Positions 22,106 through 33,165 of a stretch of 64,000 nt of DNA are shown here, one piece after another. The notes beneath the pieces were generated by a model that saw only the letters and a list, made by a program, of their open reading frames with translations, was not told where the DNA came from and searched no databases. The position numbers and the translations under genes were made by a program. This DNA comes from Rheum nobile (lineage: Eukaryota; Streptophyta; Magnoliopsida; Caryophyllales; Polygonaceae), in NCBI GenBank assembly GCA_027886185.1, contig WOAB01000056.1, positions 12,462,001-12,526,000 of the forward strand, given 5' to 3'. Positions within the stretch are counted from its first letter, which is position 1; every line of letters starts with the position of its first letter.

Positions 22106-22319
22106 GTGAAGCTTGTGAAAAAACTGCCCGTAAATAATCACCATTTTACTTTTACCACATGTTAGTACACTGGACATCACATGAGAAACTTTATTGTTCA
22201 AACATACAAATACTAGATATAGTAGTATTATAACAGATCTGTTTACCACTTCGACGCCACAGTCTACACACGTACTAAAATAGGCTATTACATTTATACA
22301 GGTATGGTTGGTACATGTT

Positions 22320-23027
22320 GCTGCTTTACTTAGACTATCAAGCTTTTCCTCTAAATCCTTCTTTTCGGATTGGAGAGCGGAAACTCGACCTTGCTCTTCT
22401 ACCAACTTTTGTGCCTCTTGCAGCCTCAATTGTGACTGTAGCTATTAATGAACAAAGAATTATAGGATAATTTATTTTAGCAATATAAACATGTATCACA
22501 ATATTCTTTCAGTCAACAACAACCTCTAATTTAGCTTTTCAAAAAAAAAACTCTAATTTAGATATCAGATTTGCTAACTCCTCTTCAAAAGCCTGGACAT
22601 GGCTCATTGGGTTCCCCGTTGAAGCTATTCCTCCAAGTGTACTACTATTAATTGCTTGTTGTTGCATTGAGTTTAGCTCAGCTCTCAAGGCAGATGCATC
22701 TTCTTCAGCCTGCATAAAGATCATCATTAGCCCATAGAGATGGGAATCGTGGAGTGAAGTCACAAGATGAATGTTCATACTCTATATTGTTCCTCTTCAG
22801 CATCCTTTAAACGCTTCTTCATCGTTCGTATATGTGCAGAAAGATCCTCCTATACAAGTACAAAGGATTTCACAAATGCAGGAAAAAACTCAAATATCTT
22901 AGAACCTAGAAGAAGAAAATACAACACTTTAAATTTTCAGACTGCATACCCGTGCACCTACGGTTGCATCCTTCTCCATAGCAACATCCCTTAAAGCTTT
23001 TCTGAGTGAGGGTACAATATTTTGCTC
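22320..23027 (-). pseudogene. Coiled-coil protein fragment, four upstream exons on the reverse strand
   Basis: In transcript order: 23027-22951 (EQNIVPSLRKALRDVAMEKD), 22849-22780 (EDLSAHIRTMKKRLKDAEEE), about 22709-22560 (AEEDASALRAELNSMQQQAI...) and about 22434-22320 (LRLQEAQKLVEEQGRVSALQ...). The exons have AG/GT borders and together form a continuous charged coiled coil, continued at 15690-15800. Conserved splicing suggests a genomic, not cDNA, capture. The parent is a plant long coiled-coil protein I cannot name with confidence. It lies antisense inside the first intron of the RPA-like gene. Confidence 0.55.
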
Positions 23028-23671
23028 CTGGAATTTGAACAGGTTGCATGAAACCCAAACTTAATTCACCAAAGCACATCATCTCTCTTATTAAGTTAAC
23101 AGAAGCATCCACACACCTGAGATTGATGAAAGCTATCATATTAAACATCCACTTACCAGATCATTTAGCCGTCCCTGCAGCATGTTGAATAGAAATGTAA
23201 AGTTGAACAACCCCAAAGATATTACTGGTTGAAGACTTGATTTTTTTTTCCAGATCATTTAGCCAGATCAACTGACAACATCATTTACCAGATCTATCAT
23301 GTTGAATAGAAATGTAAAGTTGAACAACCCCAAAGATTTTAGTCGATCGGGTAAATGATCATTTAACAACAACCTCTATATTATGCCTTGACAAGAAAGT
23401 ACAACCTATTTTGTGATTTACCTAAATAGAAATCTATCATGTGTACCTTGCGACTGCCTTAGAACTTAAGAAGGACGAATACTTAGATTTCAGTTGGTCA
23501 ATACTAAGAATCCATCTCCAAGAAATACATTAGTAAGGCTTCACTGTTTTTTTGGGTGGGGGGAACTGCTCAAAAAATGAAATCTAAGTTTGTTGAAATA
23601 GTTTCCAGCTGGGAAAAAAACAAATCTTAAGTTGTTGTTCAAATTTTCATTTTTATTGGTATCTACCCTAG

Positions 23672-24327
23672 GGCGGGGTTATACATTATACTGCATGGAG
23701 TAGGATAGCACATCGTTTTACAACGAAGCTAGAAGAAGGTAATTTCTGCACCATTAAAGGGTTTACCATTAAGCCAAACAAAGAAAAATTCCGCGTGCGA
23801 AACAGCGATAAACATTGCATCCAGCTGGAAGGCAATACCGTAGTGAAGAACATTGAATGTGATTCTTCCCTGTTCCAGCGATATCCCTTTCAACTAACAC
23901 CGTTTGAGGATATTGCTTTGAATGGGTCCACGTTCCTTCTCGGTATGAATTTATTCATAAATCTGAAATGTTGAAGCACGACAAAGTGAGCATTTCATAC
24001 TAACTCTTGATTCAATAATGTGCAGATGTGATAGGAATTGTGATTCGTATTGGGCAGATCAATCCAACTAGAAACAATTTGCAGTTGCTGGATATTCATA
24101 TTCAAAATGAAAGGTGCGTTGCTATTTTGCCTTACCCATGACAGCAAAGATGTTTCTTGAACATATTGTTGACACCAACCTTCCTTTACCTCCTACCCTA
24201 TGCAGAGGCCGACACATCCGAGTGACGCTGTGGGACAACCTATGCCATGAGTTTGTTGAGAGAAATGCTAAAGCGCAGCAGAAGTACATCCTCATTTTGC
24301 ATGGCATGCATGTGAAAGAGTGGAAAG
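23672..24327 (+). pseudogene. RPA70-like protein, exons 2-4 (central OB-folds)
   Basis: Exon 2 (23672-23942) continues exon 1 in phase: GGVIHYTAWSRIAHRFTTKL, EEGNFCTIKGFTI, then FQLTPFEDIAL. Exon 3 (24026-24113) reads DVIGIVIRIGQINPTRNNLQ. Exon 4 (24206-24327) reads RHIRVTLWDNLCHEFVERNA and ends KEWKG before GT 24328. Intron phases 0, 1 and 2 all keep the frame and every border is GT-AG. The IGxVxxIG... LxDxxxxxIRVTLWG-like pattern is that of RPA70 DNA-binding domains. No stop codons occur in these exons, although the gene is broken further on. Confidence 0.8.
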
Positions 24328-24903
24328 GTACATATTATAGTTCTTTGAAATTTATTTACGCGTAAATCCCCACATTGAGGGTATGAAAGACTAGCGAATG
24401 CAATAATAATTACATAACTTGAGGTTAGGCCTTCTACCTAACCCCCCACGAAGGCAAATTTACCCCTGAATCATAACCCACTTCCTAGAACTGCCCTGAA
24501 ATGGGGTTCCTACAAGTGATAGAAACCTACAAAACTTCCCACCCAAACTATACCATATAATGGCAATTCAGAAATCAGCTTCCAAACATACATCACAATG
24601 CTCAAGTGCCAACCTTTACAATACCTAAGTGCTCCTACAAGGAAAAACCAGGCTTTTCCACACTCTTCATTTGAACATCTCACAGTTCATGTTTCGAAGC
24701 CCAACAACATGAACTGAACAAGATTAGGTGAAGAACTTTCAAACAGGTAAACTTTATCTTAGCCGACACAAAATTAGCAACACCCACCGCCACAACAAAG
24801 CAATAATTCCAAGAGAGCACGAACAAGGGGAAAAAGAATAACAAATTAATCAATATAAGATTAGAAGGCTCAAGTGGGGGATTTGTTCACTGACCGTCGC
24901 GTG
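24328..24903. other. Intron-like DNA of the RPA-like gene, nothing recognised
   Basis: Follows the exon 4 donor. No coding continuation is visible in any frame. Confidence 0.4.
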
Positions 24904-25047
24904 TTAAGGAACCTCATCTTGATGATGATTATGGTGACCCACGAACATGATCAACCCGACAAAGAAAAACAATCCAATGATCGCCTAGATCCAATAGGAA
25001 AGCTGGTTCCGAACCGGGCGCCGATACTCGGGCACTCATCGTCTCAT
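24904..25047 (-). pseudogene. Small single-pass membrane protein remnant, two stops
   Basis: The reverse strand from ATG 25047 reads, around TGA and TAG stops, VPEYRRPVRNQLSYWI, then AIIGLFFFVGLIMFVGHHNH and HQDEVP before TAA. A basic N-terminus, one hydrophobic span and a His/Asp tail suggest a tiny tail-anchored-like protein of about 47 residues. Upstream (25100-25470) is CT-rich, 5'-UTR-like sequence on the same strand, so this may be another captured gene start. The parent is unrecognised. Confidence 0.4.
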
Positions 25048-26690
25048 CCTTTAGTCGCCGCCACTTCCCGCAGATTAACCCCCTGAAATCTATACACTCG
25101 CCCGCGATCGGATATAATCAAAACAGTGCAAATGCAAGCCTGAGCACTTAAACCCAATGCCCAATGTATACGCCCTAATTCAATCTTATAGAGAGAGTGG
25201 GTTTTGGGGTACACCCTGATTTCTGAATGTGAAATCTATAAATTGGGTGAAGACAGTGTACTTGATTCGTTCCTTGTATGAAGGAGGTTTCTTCTCCCTC
25301 AATTTTGATCCCAATTGGAGAATTTTGTGGGTAAAGTGGGGGAAAGTTTAATCGTGGATTGTATTGGGAGATCTGAAATGATCTAAGGCGAGGAGGGAGG
25401 TGAAGAGTGTGAAGACAGAAGAGCAAAACAAGATGCGAAGTGCTTAGAGTCAGAGTAGAGTGCAATTTATCAAATCATAAATGTTTAATTTATTATTTAT
25501 TCTTTCATTAAAAAATATCATTTCGCATTTACATAACTATTACAAAATATACGCCACCTTATTTTTATGTAATTAAAAAATTCGTATGGAAAGAAATAAA
25601 CAACTGATAAACCATCAGTAAACCATTTACTAAAATAATAAATTAACAAACATTTCTTAACAAAACTTATGAACTAAATGTCTAAAATCACAACTATATT
25701 TGAGATGTAGGATTAATTGAGAAAGGCTTATGCAGGGGACACAATCACATTTATACAAAGGGGTTTTGCATGAAAGCTAAGTTTAAACGGGGAAACCGGC
25801 TTCTTGTGTTGTGTATCATTTCATCAATGGAAATGGAATAAGGAAATATGGCAAATGAGTTTGGTTTGTTGCCATTTTAATCATAGTCCATAGGCCTAAT
25901 CATACACACAATTTTACCTTTTAAAGACTTCAATAGTTGAAACAAGACATGGTATTGACTAATCATATATTGACGTGAGTCATGTGACTTATTTGTATGT
26001 GTTATATCACTATTTCAGTTTTTATTTTGTTCTAATTATTGCTTTACTCTCAAGGGCCACATGAATGTGAGTGAGAAATGTTGAGGCAATCAACTTTTTT
26101 ACCCAGATATAAGTTTTATAAAAATAGTATACTAAGTTAATAAAAATAGACGAATGTTTGAGACTGAAATTACCTGTTTTAGTCGCCATTATTACAAAAT
26201 AATAGTCTCGATTCTGCTGTTTCATATTGTTTGCTGCAAAACCTCTTTGCTATGTCATTCCCACTTTAGTTCTTGGCTACCAAAGCAGTTTTGGATCCCC
26301 TGATTTGTTTCCTTCCTCAACATGCCTAAGTTTTTCTCATTCAATGGTAATCGATTTACATTGTACTACACCCCCGGGGCTGAAACCCGTATGAGTAACC
26401 TGAAATGACAGAAACAAAAAAGAATAATTAATTTGTTGCATTTAATATAGCTTGCTGAACCATTTAAGTATATTCGTATACTTTCTCCATCTCATTTCAT
26501 TCATGTATATACATGAGAGATATACTTATCAAGCACTTCAGCAACATTGATACATGATGGGGAAGAAATTTTGGAGATACAAGAATTTAAGACATTGATG
26601 ACGTACAATGTTTTGTTCTTAAACTTATCATATTTTTTAAACTGCGCCACTTACTTATTACAGTTTCGCTCCAGCAACGCATACCTTCCT
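25048..26690. other. UTR-like then AT-rich DNA, no gene recognised
   Basis: 25100-25470 reads as a C/T-rich leader on the reverse strand. 25480-26690 is AT-rich intron- or spacer-like DNA. No terminal repeats or RNA genes were seen. Confidence 0.4.
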
Positions 26691-26990
26691 GCTATGGCAC
26701 GTCCACTCGGGCCCCAAGTCCCAAGAGAGGGAACGCTCCTACAGTTGTTGCACCTAGGGAGGGAGCAAAAAGAAGACAATCAAAAGGCGAGTTTTCAGCA
26801 AATCCTACTATGACTTATTTAATGCATAGTTGTGGCACAATTACTTACTCACCTTTTGTGATGATAGGAATCTATAACCCTCCATTGTAAAGTGAAGATT
26901 GAGAATGTTAGGACAAAATCAGCTGGTACTATTTTTCGTGTGCCATGGGCAATTGCAAAAAAGGAGTTAGTAAGGTTGGTGACTAGTTCT
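26690..26990 (+). pseudogene. RPA70-like protein, C-terminal exon(s) with zinc-ribbon remnant
   Basis: After a basic Pro/Arg/Lys-rich segment (about 26710-26800, ...PKRGNAPTVVAPREGAKRRQ...), 26883-26980 reads HCKVKIENVRTKS. After a one-base shift it reads GWYYFSCAMGNCKKGV. This matches the C-x-VKIENV-x-T-x-x-GW-x-Y-x-SC-x-x-x-x-CKKGV pattern at the start of the C-terminal zinc ribbon of plant RPA70-like proteins. The shift in the middle breaks the protein. It lies about 450 bp before the Helitron-type 3' end. Confidence 0.65.
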
Positions 26991-27414
26991 AGTGTGACTC
27001 ATGTTCGAAGATCTGTGAATAAGCAAACAAAATACCTGCAAATTCATTTTGACCAAATCATTAAAAAAAAGGCTAGCCCGTTTCATTAAACATGTTGTAT
27101 TTGAATATGAAAAATTACATTTCATTAACTTCACATTTGTTGGGTTTGTTACTCTTCATTTCATTGCTTCATATTAAAAATATCTAATACACTCGAAATG
27201 ATTTTGGCCTAAAAAAAGTTTGTCTGACATTGAATAAACACATGTAATGCACATTAAAAAAACTTTTTCGAACATATATATCTCTTACATCTTCAACACA
27301 AAAACACATAAAACACGAAAGCATCCATATACATAACCGAACTTCCACTTCAATTCAAAATTATAATTCTAATTCTAGCAGAAAAAATATCTCAAAATTA
27401 CACAAACGGCCCGT

Positions 27415-27439
27415 ACGAAGCACGAGCTCTAATTTCTAG
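27415..27439 (+). mobile_element. Helitron 3' terminus (hairpin + CTAG), plus orientation
   Basis: An imperfect GC-rich hairpin (GCCCGTACGAAGCACGAGC) at about 27409-27427 is followed eleven bases later by TTCTAG|T, with CTAG at 27436-27439. Helitrons end in a short hairpin then CTRR and insert before T. Two stem mismatches suggest decay. Confidence 0.6.
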
Positions 27440-27495
27440 TAATACTATAATAGCTCGCCATTACATTGAACAATTGCTTCCGTCTAGATAACAAA

Positions 27496-29042
27496 CTAGC
27501 ATAGTGCCCGTGCCATGCACGGATATGGTTATAAGATATTTAAAAAAAATTATTTATTAATTTTTTTAAAAGATATTAGTCTTTAACTTGAAATCTTCAA
27601 TATTGTAATATAATAATTTATTAGTAACTCAAAAATTGAGAATAGAGTGGGGGATATAATTAAACGAAAGTTATAAAATGAATCTATTTTTATAAGGTTA
27701 TATATTATTATGGGTTACAACTTACAATTGATAAGATTATAATTGATAAATTTTTTATCCTTATCAAAATTTCTCAGTATTGAACTATTGATAGATATAT
27801 CAATTATACGGTGCTCCAATAAATTTATTTTCTTACACATTATTACTTGTGAAAAAATAAAAGTTAAAAATTTTTGATGTATTAAATATAATAAAATAAA
27901 ATTTTGAACATGTTATCAATTAACTAACTTCTATATATTATTAAAATAATGATTTATACTTATATACATAACTAAGATTATTTAATTTTTACGATTTTGT
28001 TTATTTTGAAATAGTTATAATATTTTTAATTTTTGATAATATTTTATTAGTGAACCAATATAAATTAAAAAGGTGCTCTTGGCCCGTTAATTATCCGGAC
28101 ATGTCTACTAACCTAGAATTGACCCGAACCGTACTCAATCTGACCCATAATAACTAAACCCGACTTGACTGACCCGATTGACAGGTCTAATAATAATGAA
28201 TAAGTAAATAATAAATATATAAAAAATTAAAATCATAAAAAATTAGCTTTTTTTACCATAATAGTGATAAAAAATTAAGAGTATAAGATTAGTTCATATA
28301 TAATATTAATAACATATAAAGTTGGCTAATTAAAAAGATTGTGAGTTTAATAATAGATTTTAACAACAAAATTTAATAGTTAAAATTAAAACTATGTTGC
28401 TTGATACTAAATTTCCAATTCAACTAAGTCTGTTAATCTATACTTATTCCAAGTTCGTTTGACATTATCTTAATCAATCTAATTAATTATATCCTCTAAA
28501 AATCTAATCAATAATATTCCTAATAAATTAAACTATAATAAGAACGTGTAAATTGAATAACCTTCCTTTAAAAAAAAATTGAGTAACCTCGCCAACTTAC
28601 CTCAAGAATACGGAGATGATAATGGATTAACTTAATTCAATTTAGTTTGTTAGATTTTATTATATCTATGAGCCTTTTGATAAGAAATTTTTAATAGTGT
28701 TTAAATAGGAAAAATATTATTAAACTTAACTTGCCTCAAGATAAAAAAAAATAAAAGATGAATACGGAGATGATCCTTTATGGTTGAAATTTTATATAGG
28801 TATTTTATATATAAAATCATATATTTACGAAATTTTCATAATATCTTTTCGAAATTTAAGTTGGATGATTTTTTTTTAGTTAAATAAGTTTTATATATAA
28901 TTAAATCGGACTCAATTATAACTTTTTTTTAAAGGATGGATGACTTGACGGATTATGGTTGGATGAGTGACGTCACATATGGGAATTGAACGTGAGGCCG
29001 ACACGTAGAATTTAGGTCTCTCCTTAGTATATAGAATATAGA
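27496..29042 (-). mobile_element. Non-autonomous Helitron, minus orientation
   Basis: On the reverse strand the 3' end is a hairpin (CCGTGCATGGCACGG, 27507-27521) then CTAG at 27496-27499, with A before it on the + strand (insertion before T). The 5' end near 29042 reads TCTATATTCTATATACTAAG followed by GAGAGACC, the pattern of many plant Helitron 5' ends. The interior is AT-rich with no ORF. Confidence 0.75.
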
Positions 29043-29388
29043 TATAGATTATTATTATTATTTACCATCACATATTATAAAGTTATAAATATCCAATTAA
29101 TTCATAAGTACAAATTGAAACGGGCTTCTCTAGAAAATAATGTATAACCAATGTTGATTTGATATGTTAAATTTTAATATTTAATATAATTTTACATAAG
29201 TAATTAATAAAAAGAAAGTAAAAATGGGTCACAACAAAAATAATGAAAAAAAGAGTCTTGATTCTAGGGTGGAAAGGAAAACATCATGATTTAATAAGAT
29301 GTATATGTGTGAGCTTATTTTTAGGTGATAACAAATTATTCTAGTTAACTTAATATGATAAGTATCATATTTTAATGTGCAGTAATGT

Positions 29389-29716
29389 TAGGGGTGTTCA
29401 TTCGGATCGGACCGGATTTTTTCAAAAGTGTGGACCGGAGACCGGACCGGTCTAAGACCATATTAGACTAGAATTTTTTTTTAAAAAAATTATTATTTAA
29501 ACTCATATTTAATATCTAAAAAACATTTAAAATTCTCACTTATTAATTTAAGAAAAATATCTAAAAAATAATATTATTAAAACTCCTAACTTATTATTAT
29601 TTTTATTTAAAAAAAAAAACAGTCCAACCGATCCGGACCGATTTTTTCCGGATTTAGACCGGACTGGAACTAGATTAAGGAAAATATCTGGACCGGTCCA
29701 CATTTGAACACCCCTA
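29389..29716. mobile_element. hAT-type MITE, 328 bp
   Basis: Terminal inverted repeat TAGGGGTGTTCA at both ends, with GGACCGG-rich subterminal motifs. It is flanked by 8-bp duplications AGTAATGT (29381-29388) and ATTAATGT (29717-29724), seven of eight identical. An 8-bp duplication and TAGGGGTG termini are typical of hAT elements. Non-coding. Confidence 0.85.
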
Positions 29717-30219
29717 ATTAATGTGGTGATGAAGGTTGTACCCACTCACAAAAGTATTTTTTATTTAACCGAGAGTTTCTGATAAAAAAATAAAATAAAA
29801 ATATTAGTAACTAATAGCTTATCATCTTTAAAAAAATTAAAATTATCTTTTACATATAACTATATACTCCAATTAAAATGATGATAAGATCCATATAACT
29901 AATATTACTATATCAGTCATTAAAATGATGATTAGCTACATATTTAACTTCAGAAAGATTCTTATAACGTATAATATACATGTTTCTTCAAATATATTAA
30001 ACATGAAATTTAAAATCAAATCTTCTAATATTAATCAAATTTGATAATATCAAGTAAAAATGCCTTCTTCTCACTATTGATAGATTATCTTATATATTTT
30101 TTAGTACGATAGATTATTTTTTATATATTTTTTTATCAATATGAAATAATAATTGTTTATGCTTGTGTGTTTAATTAAATTTATTTAATGAAATAAAATT
30201 TATATATAATTAAACCGGA

Positions 30220-30358
30220 CCCACTATTATAACTTTTTTTAAAGGATGGATGACGTGGGGAATTATAGTTGGATGAGTGACTACTGACTACACATATGTG
30301 AATTGAACGTGAGACCGACACGTAGAATTTAGGTCTCTCCTTTAGTATATATAATAGA
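30220..30358 (-). mobile_element. Second Helitron 5' end, minus orientation
   Basis: About 140 bp closely matching the 5' end of the 27496-29042 Helitron (shared TGAACGTGAG... and CGACACGTAGAATTTAGGTC segments). On the reverse strand it ends TCTATTATATATACTAAAGG. No matching 3' hairpin was found between 29043 and 30220, so it is truncated or its 3' end was lost. Confidence 0.65.
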
Positions 30359-30639
30359 TTACACCCTAGTATTGAAAAACACCTATGCTGTTTTTTTACG
30401 CCATCTGATTTAAAATAAGTATTGTTTTATTATTAGATACAATACTTAAGAAAGTTATTAAGTACACTTTAAATTTTATAATTTACTTGAATCTTTCTGT
30501 ATAATAAATAATCATAACTCATTTGATTTTATCATAGCCTATTACTTCAAATAGTGGCAATGTGTTGGTACACATGGATGTGAGTTCAAATTCTTTATAG
30601 GTTACATATCATGCTTGTGAAAAATCTTAGTTCAAGTTG

Positions 30640-31015
30640 GGTTCACGTGTATCATATTAAAGTTCATATATATTATCTTAAGGTTCATATTTTATTTTTT
30701 GAAACTTTCTTTTCGTGTTTTCCATTATATGTGTAACTTAGGTTCATATGTTGACGTGAATGTTCATATATAGTCTTTTCATGTTTATATGTTACATGTC
30801 AATGTTCACATATAGTCCCTTATGTTCTTACGTTACATGTTAATGTTCATTTCTAGTCCCCTCATGTTCATATAATACATGTTAAATTTTCATATATAAT
30901 TCTCTCATGTTCATATGTTACAAGTCAATGTTCATATATATTACCCTCATGTTCATATTTTACATATCAATGTTCATATATAATTATCTAAATTTTATAC
31001 TTTTGAAAAAATTCA
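30640..31015. repeat. Degenerate ~57-bp tandem array (GTTCATAT motifs)
   Basis: Six or more imperfect units of the form ATGTTCATATGTTACATGTC... TATATAGTCCCCTC. No coding potential. Units at 30720-31000 are the best preserved. Confidence 0.75.
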
Positions 31016-31669
31016 TATTTCCATAATCCGTGCACCATATAAATAAATTAGGGTTCATATGTGTGTGTGTCAATATTCATATATATTCATCTAAAATTCA
31101 TATTTGATAAATGTTGGGATTCATTACTTATGTTGGTGGTTTGGATATGGATTTGGGTGTTTGAGGGTGAAAAACACAATGATACACTTTGATTTTAACA
31201 ATTCGGATTGGAACGGTATGAGTATCTCTCTCAATCATGTGCATATCTCTCAAGCATTTTGTCGAACACCTTACGGACATCTCTCAACTCACTAATCATT
31301 ATCATTTATCAAACTCAATCTTCTCAATCCAGAAATCAATCATCTTCATCAACAAATTTTACTTGATTGAATGATAATAACTATCCCAAATGAAGCTTAG
31401 AAACATTAAAAAAAGGAGAAGAATCAAGCAAAAATAAAACACAACAATGAAACTAAATTTCTAGGGTTTGAATTGAAACAAAACCAAATCGGAATTTGAC
31501 AGAGGATTTGGACCGATGAATCAGTACCTCAAAATAGCCACACTGAATGCATACAAGTTTGTCTATCATGGATGTCCATACATGCATCCTGATCAAAAAA
31601 CTAAAAGTTGACATATTACACTACACATGAGAGATAAATTGATGCCTTTAAATTGATACCTTTAAAAAT

Positions 31670-31940
31670 GTTACGGTCCGGATCCATTTCTAAATTACCT
31701 TATCCTATCGTAACAGGCCAGGCCTGTACACCCCAATCCCTCACATGATCCAGGCTCATGCCAACCAAGCTTTGCCTTATTATACAGGATGTTGGAAGTG
31801 GGTATCGAACCCCACATTTGCTAACCAACTAAGCTGCAACTTAATTGGTTGAGTCTGAACCATGTGAAGGATTAGGATATACAGCCTACAGGCCTGTTAC
31901 GATATGATAAGGTAACTTAAAAATGAATCCGGACCGTAAC
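31670..31940. mobile_element. MITE with ~50-bp TIRs and internal Pol III-like boxes
   Basis: The ends GTTACGGTCCGGATCCATTT and its near-complement at 31917-31940 begin inverted repeats of about 50 bp, both reaching the GTAACAGGCC motif. On the reverse strand the middle contains TTAGTTGGTTAG (A-box-like) and GGTTCGATACCC (B-box-like), as in tRNA-derived sequence. No clear target duplication. The superfamily is uncertain. Confidence 0.7.
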
Positions 31941-32779
31941 ATAAAAGTTCTTCTCAAAGTAATTTCGATGAACAAATTGTCTTTTCAACTCAGTTTGCTG
32001 TTCCGGGCGCTAAGCGCTCTCGTGGTTCACTAATTATATTGGTCATAATTCATAATCATCGGCGATTTACATAATTCTCTCAAAATACGTTAATCGAATA
32101 AAATTTAAAAACTATAGAGAAATCGTGCGTTTATTACTATGGGAAATTAACTTATTCGATCAATATCTTGATTTTTTTTTATAGTTTGTTGTTAACTTGT
32201 TATGCTTTAATTTGTTCGTTATCCGATTATAGATTTTATCAGTCGAATTATAAGTTTATTAGAATAATGAATAGTTTTTTTTTGTAAATGAATAATTTAT
32301 TGTTATGTTTTCGCTTATCAATTTATTCGATTATCGATTTTATAGGTATTTTGATGTTAAGTCTGTCTCTAAATCAAATCACTTTCATGTAATAAAATAA
32401 TGCATAGCAACTCGAGATCTTTCATCCAAATCGCAAGTGCCATATACCTTGGTCCATACTAATTGACATATACGGATATACCCAACAAATAAGAATTTGA
32501 GTACGTAGTCTATTTAATCTTTTTAATTTGTTAAACAATGACATTTATATTCTTGATTACATAAATTCGAATTTCTCTTCCTCTTCCTCTGTTATATTAT
32601 GGATTGTGATTTATTATGTAAATATTTTCATAATTATAAATCTTATTAGATTATATATTTCGTTATTAAAATAATTTTTTTTTTGATTTTAATGGTATAA
32701 TGATATAATTCTTCGCTTTCATTTATTCACTTGGTTATCATATTTTTTAAAAATAAATTGTTTGGGTATAGCTATATTC
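31941..32779. other. AT-rich spacer, nothing recognised
   Basis: No ORF, terminal repeat or RNA gene was seen. It ends with the 9-bp duplication GCTATATTC of the following MULE. Confidence 0.5.
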
Positions 32780-32880
32780 GATTTTTTTACCAAACTAGGC
32801 ACTATAGAGAAAGATATTCTGAAAGTAAGCTCGGTGCTAAACTTATTCCGAGAATAGGCTGGCTCTTTAGCTTCGGGCTA

Positions 32881-33165
32881 AGTCGCTGAAGAGAGCAGCG
32901 ACTCAAAAAAAAAAAAGACGTGTGGAACAACGACTTTCACCAAAGCGGATGTGGTTGTTTAAAAAATTAAAAAAAAAGAATTAGTCGCTGTATAATATAG
33001 CGACTCACTGCTTTTTTTAATCTCCGGTTTTATTACGTACATAAAATAAAACTAAAAAGGTACGAGTCGTTGTACCGTACAACGACTCAAACATATTTTA
33101 TTTTTTCCTCCCCGGTTTAATTTCGTATATAAAAAAAGGAATAAGCCGTTGTACGATATCGCGAC
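32881..33165. repeat. Left subterminal palindrome cluster of the MULE
   Basis: Palindromes built on AGTCGYTG/CARCGACT occur at 32881-32903 (AGTCGCTG...CAGCGACT), 32983-33005 (AGTCGCT...AGCGACT) and 33064-33088. The last is a perfect 25-bp palindrome with 12-bp arms GAGTCGTTGTAC. Solitary half-sites lie between. They may be transposase binding sites; this is inference. Confidence 0.85.

Larger units (their letters stand above)
10191..27439 (+). mobile_element. Probable Helitron-type mosaic with RPA-like gene and captured gene fragments (5' end not found)
   Basis: Seen: an RPA70-like gene on the + strand (14817 to about 26990), short intron-separated exon pieces of at least six unrelated genes on both strands, and at 27415-27439 a hairpin followed by CTAG|T. 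Known: plant Helitrons often encode RPA-like proteins, pick up host gene fragments with introns, and end in a hairpin plus CTRR inserted before T. Inferred: the stretch is one Helitron later interrupted by LTR retrotransposons. I found no convincing 5' TC terminus; it may lie left of the Tekay element, outside the window. Confidence 0.5.
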
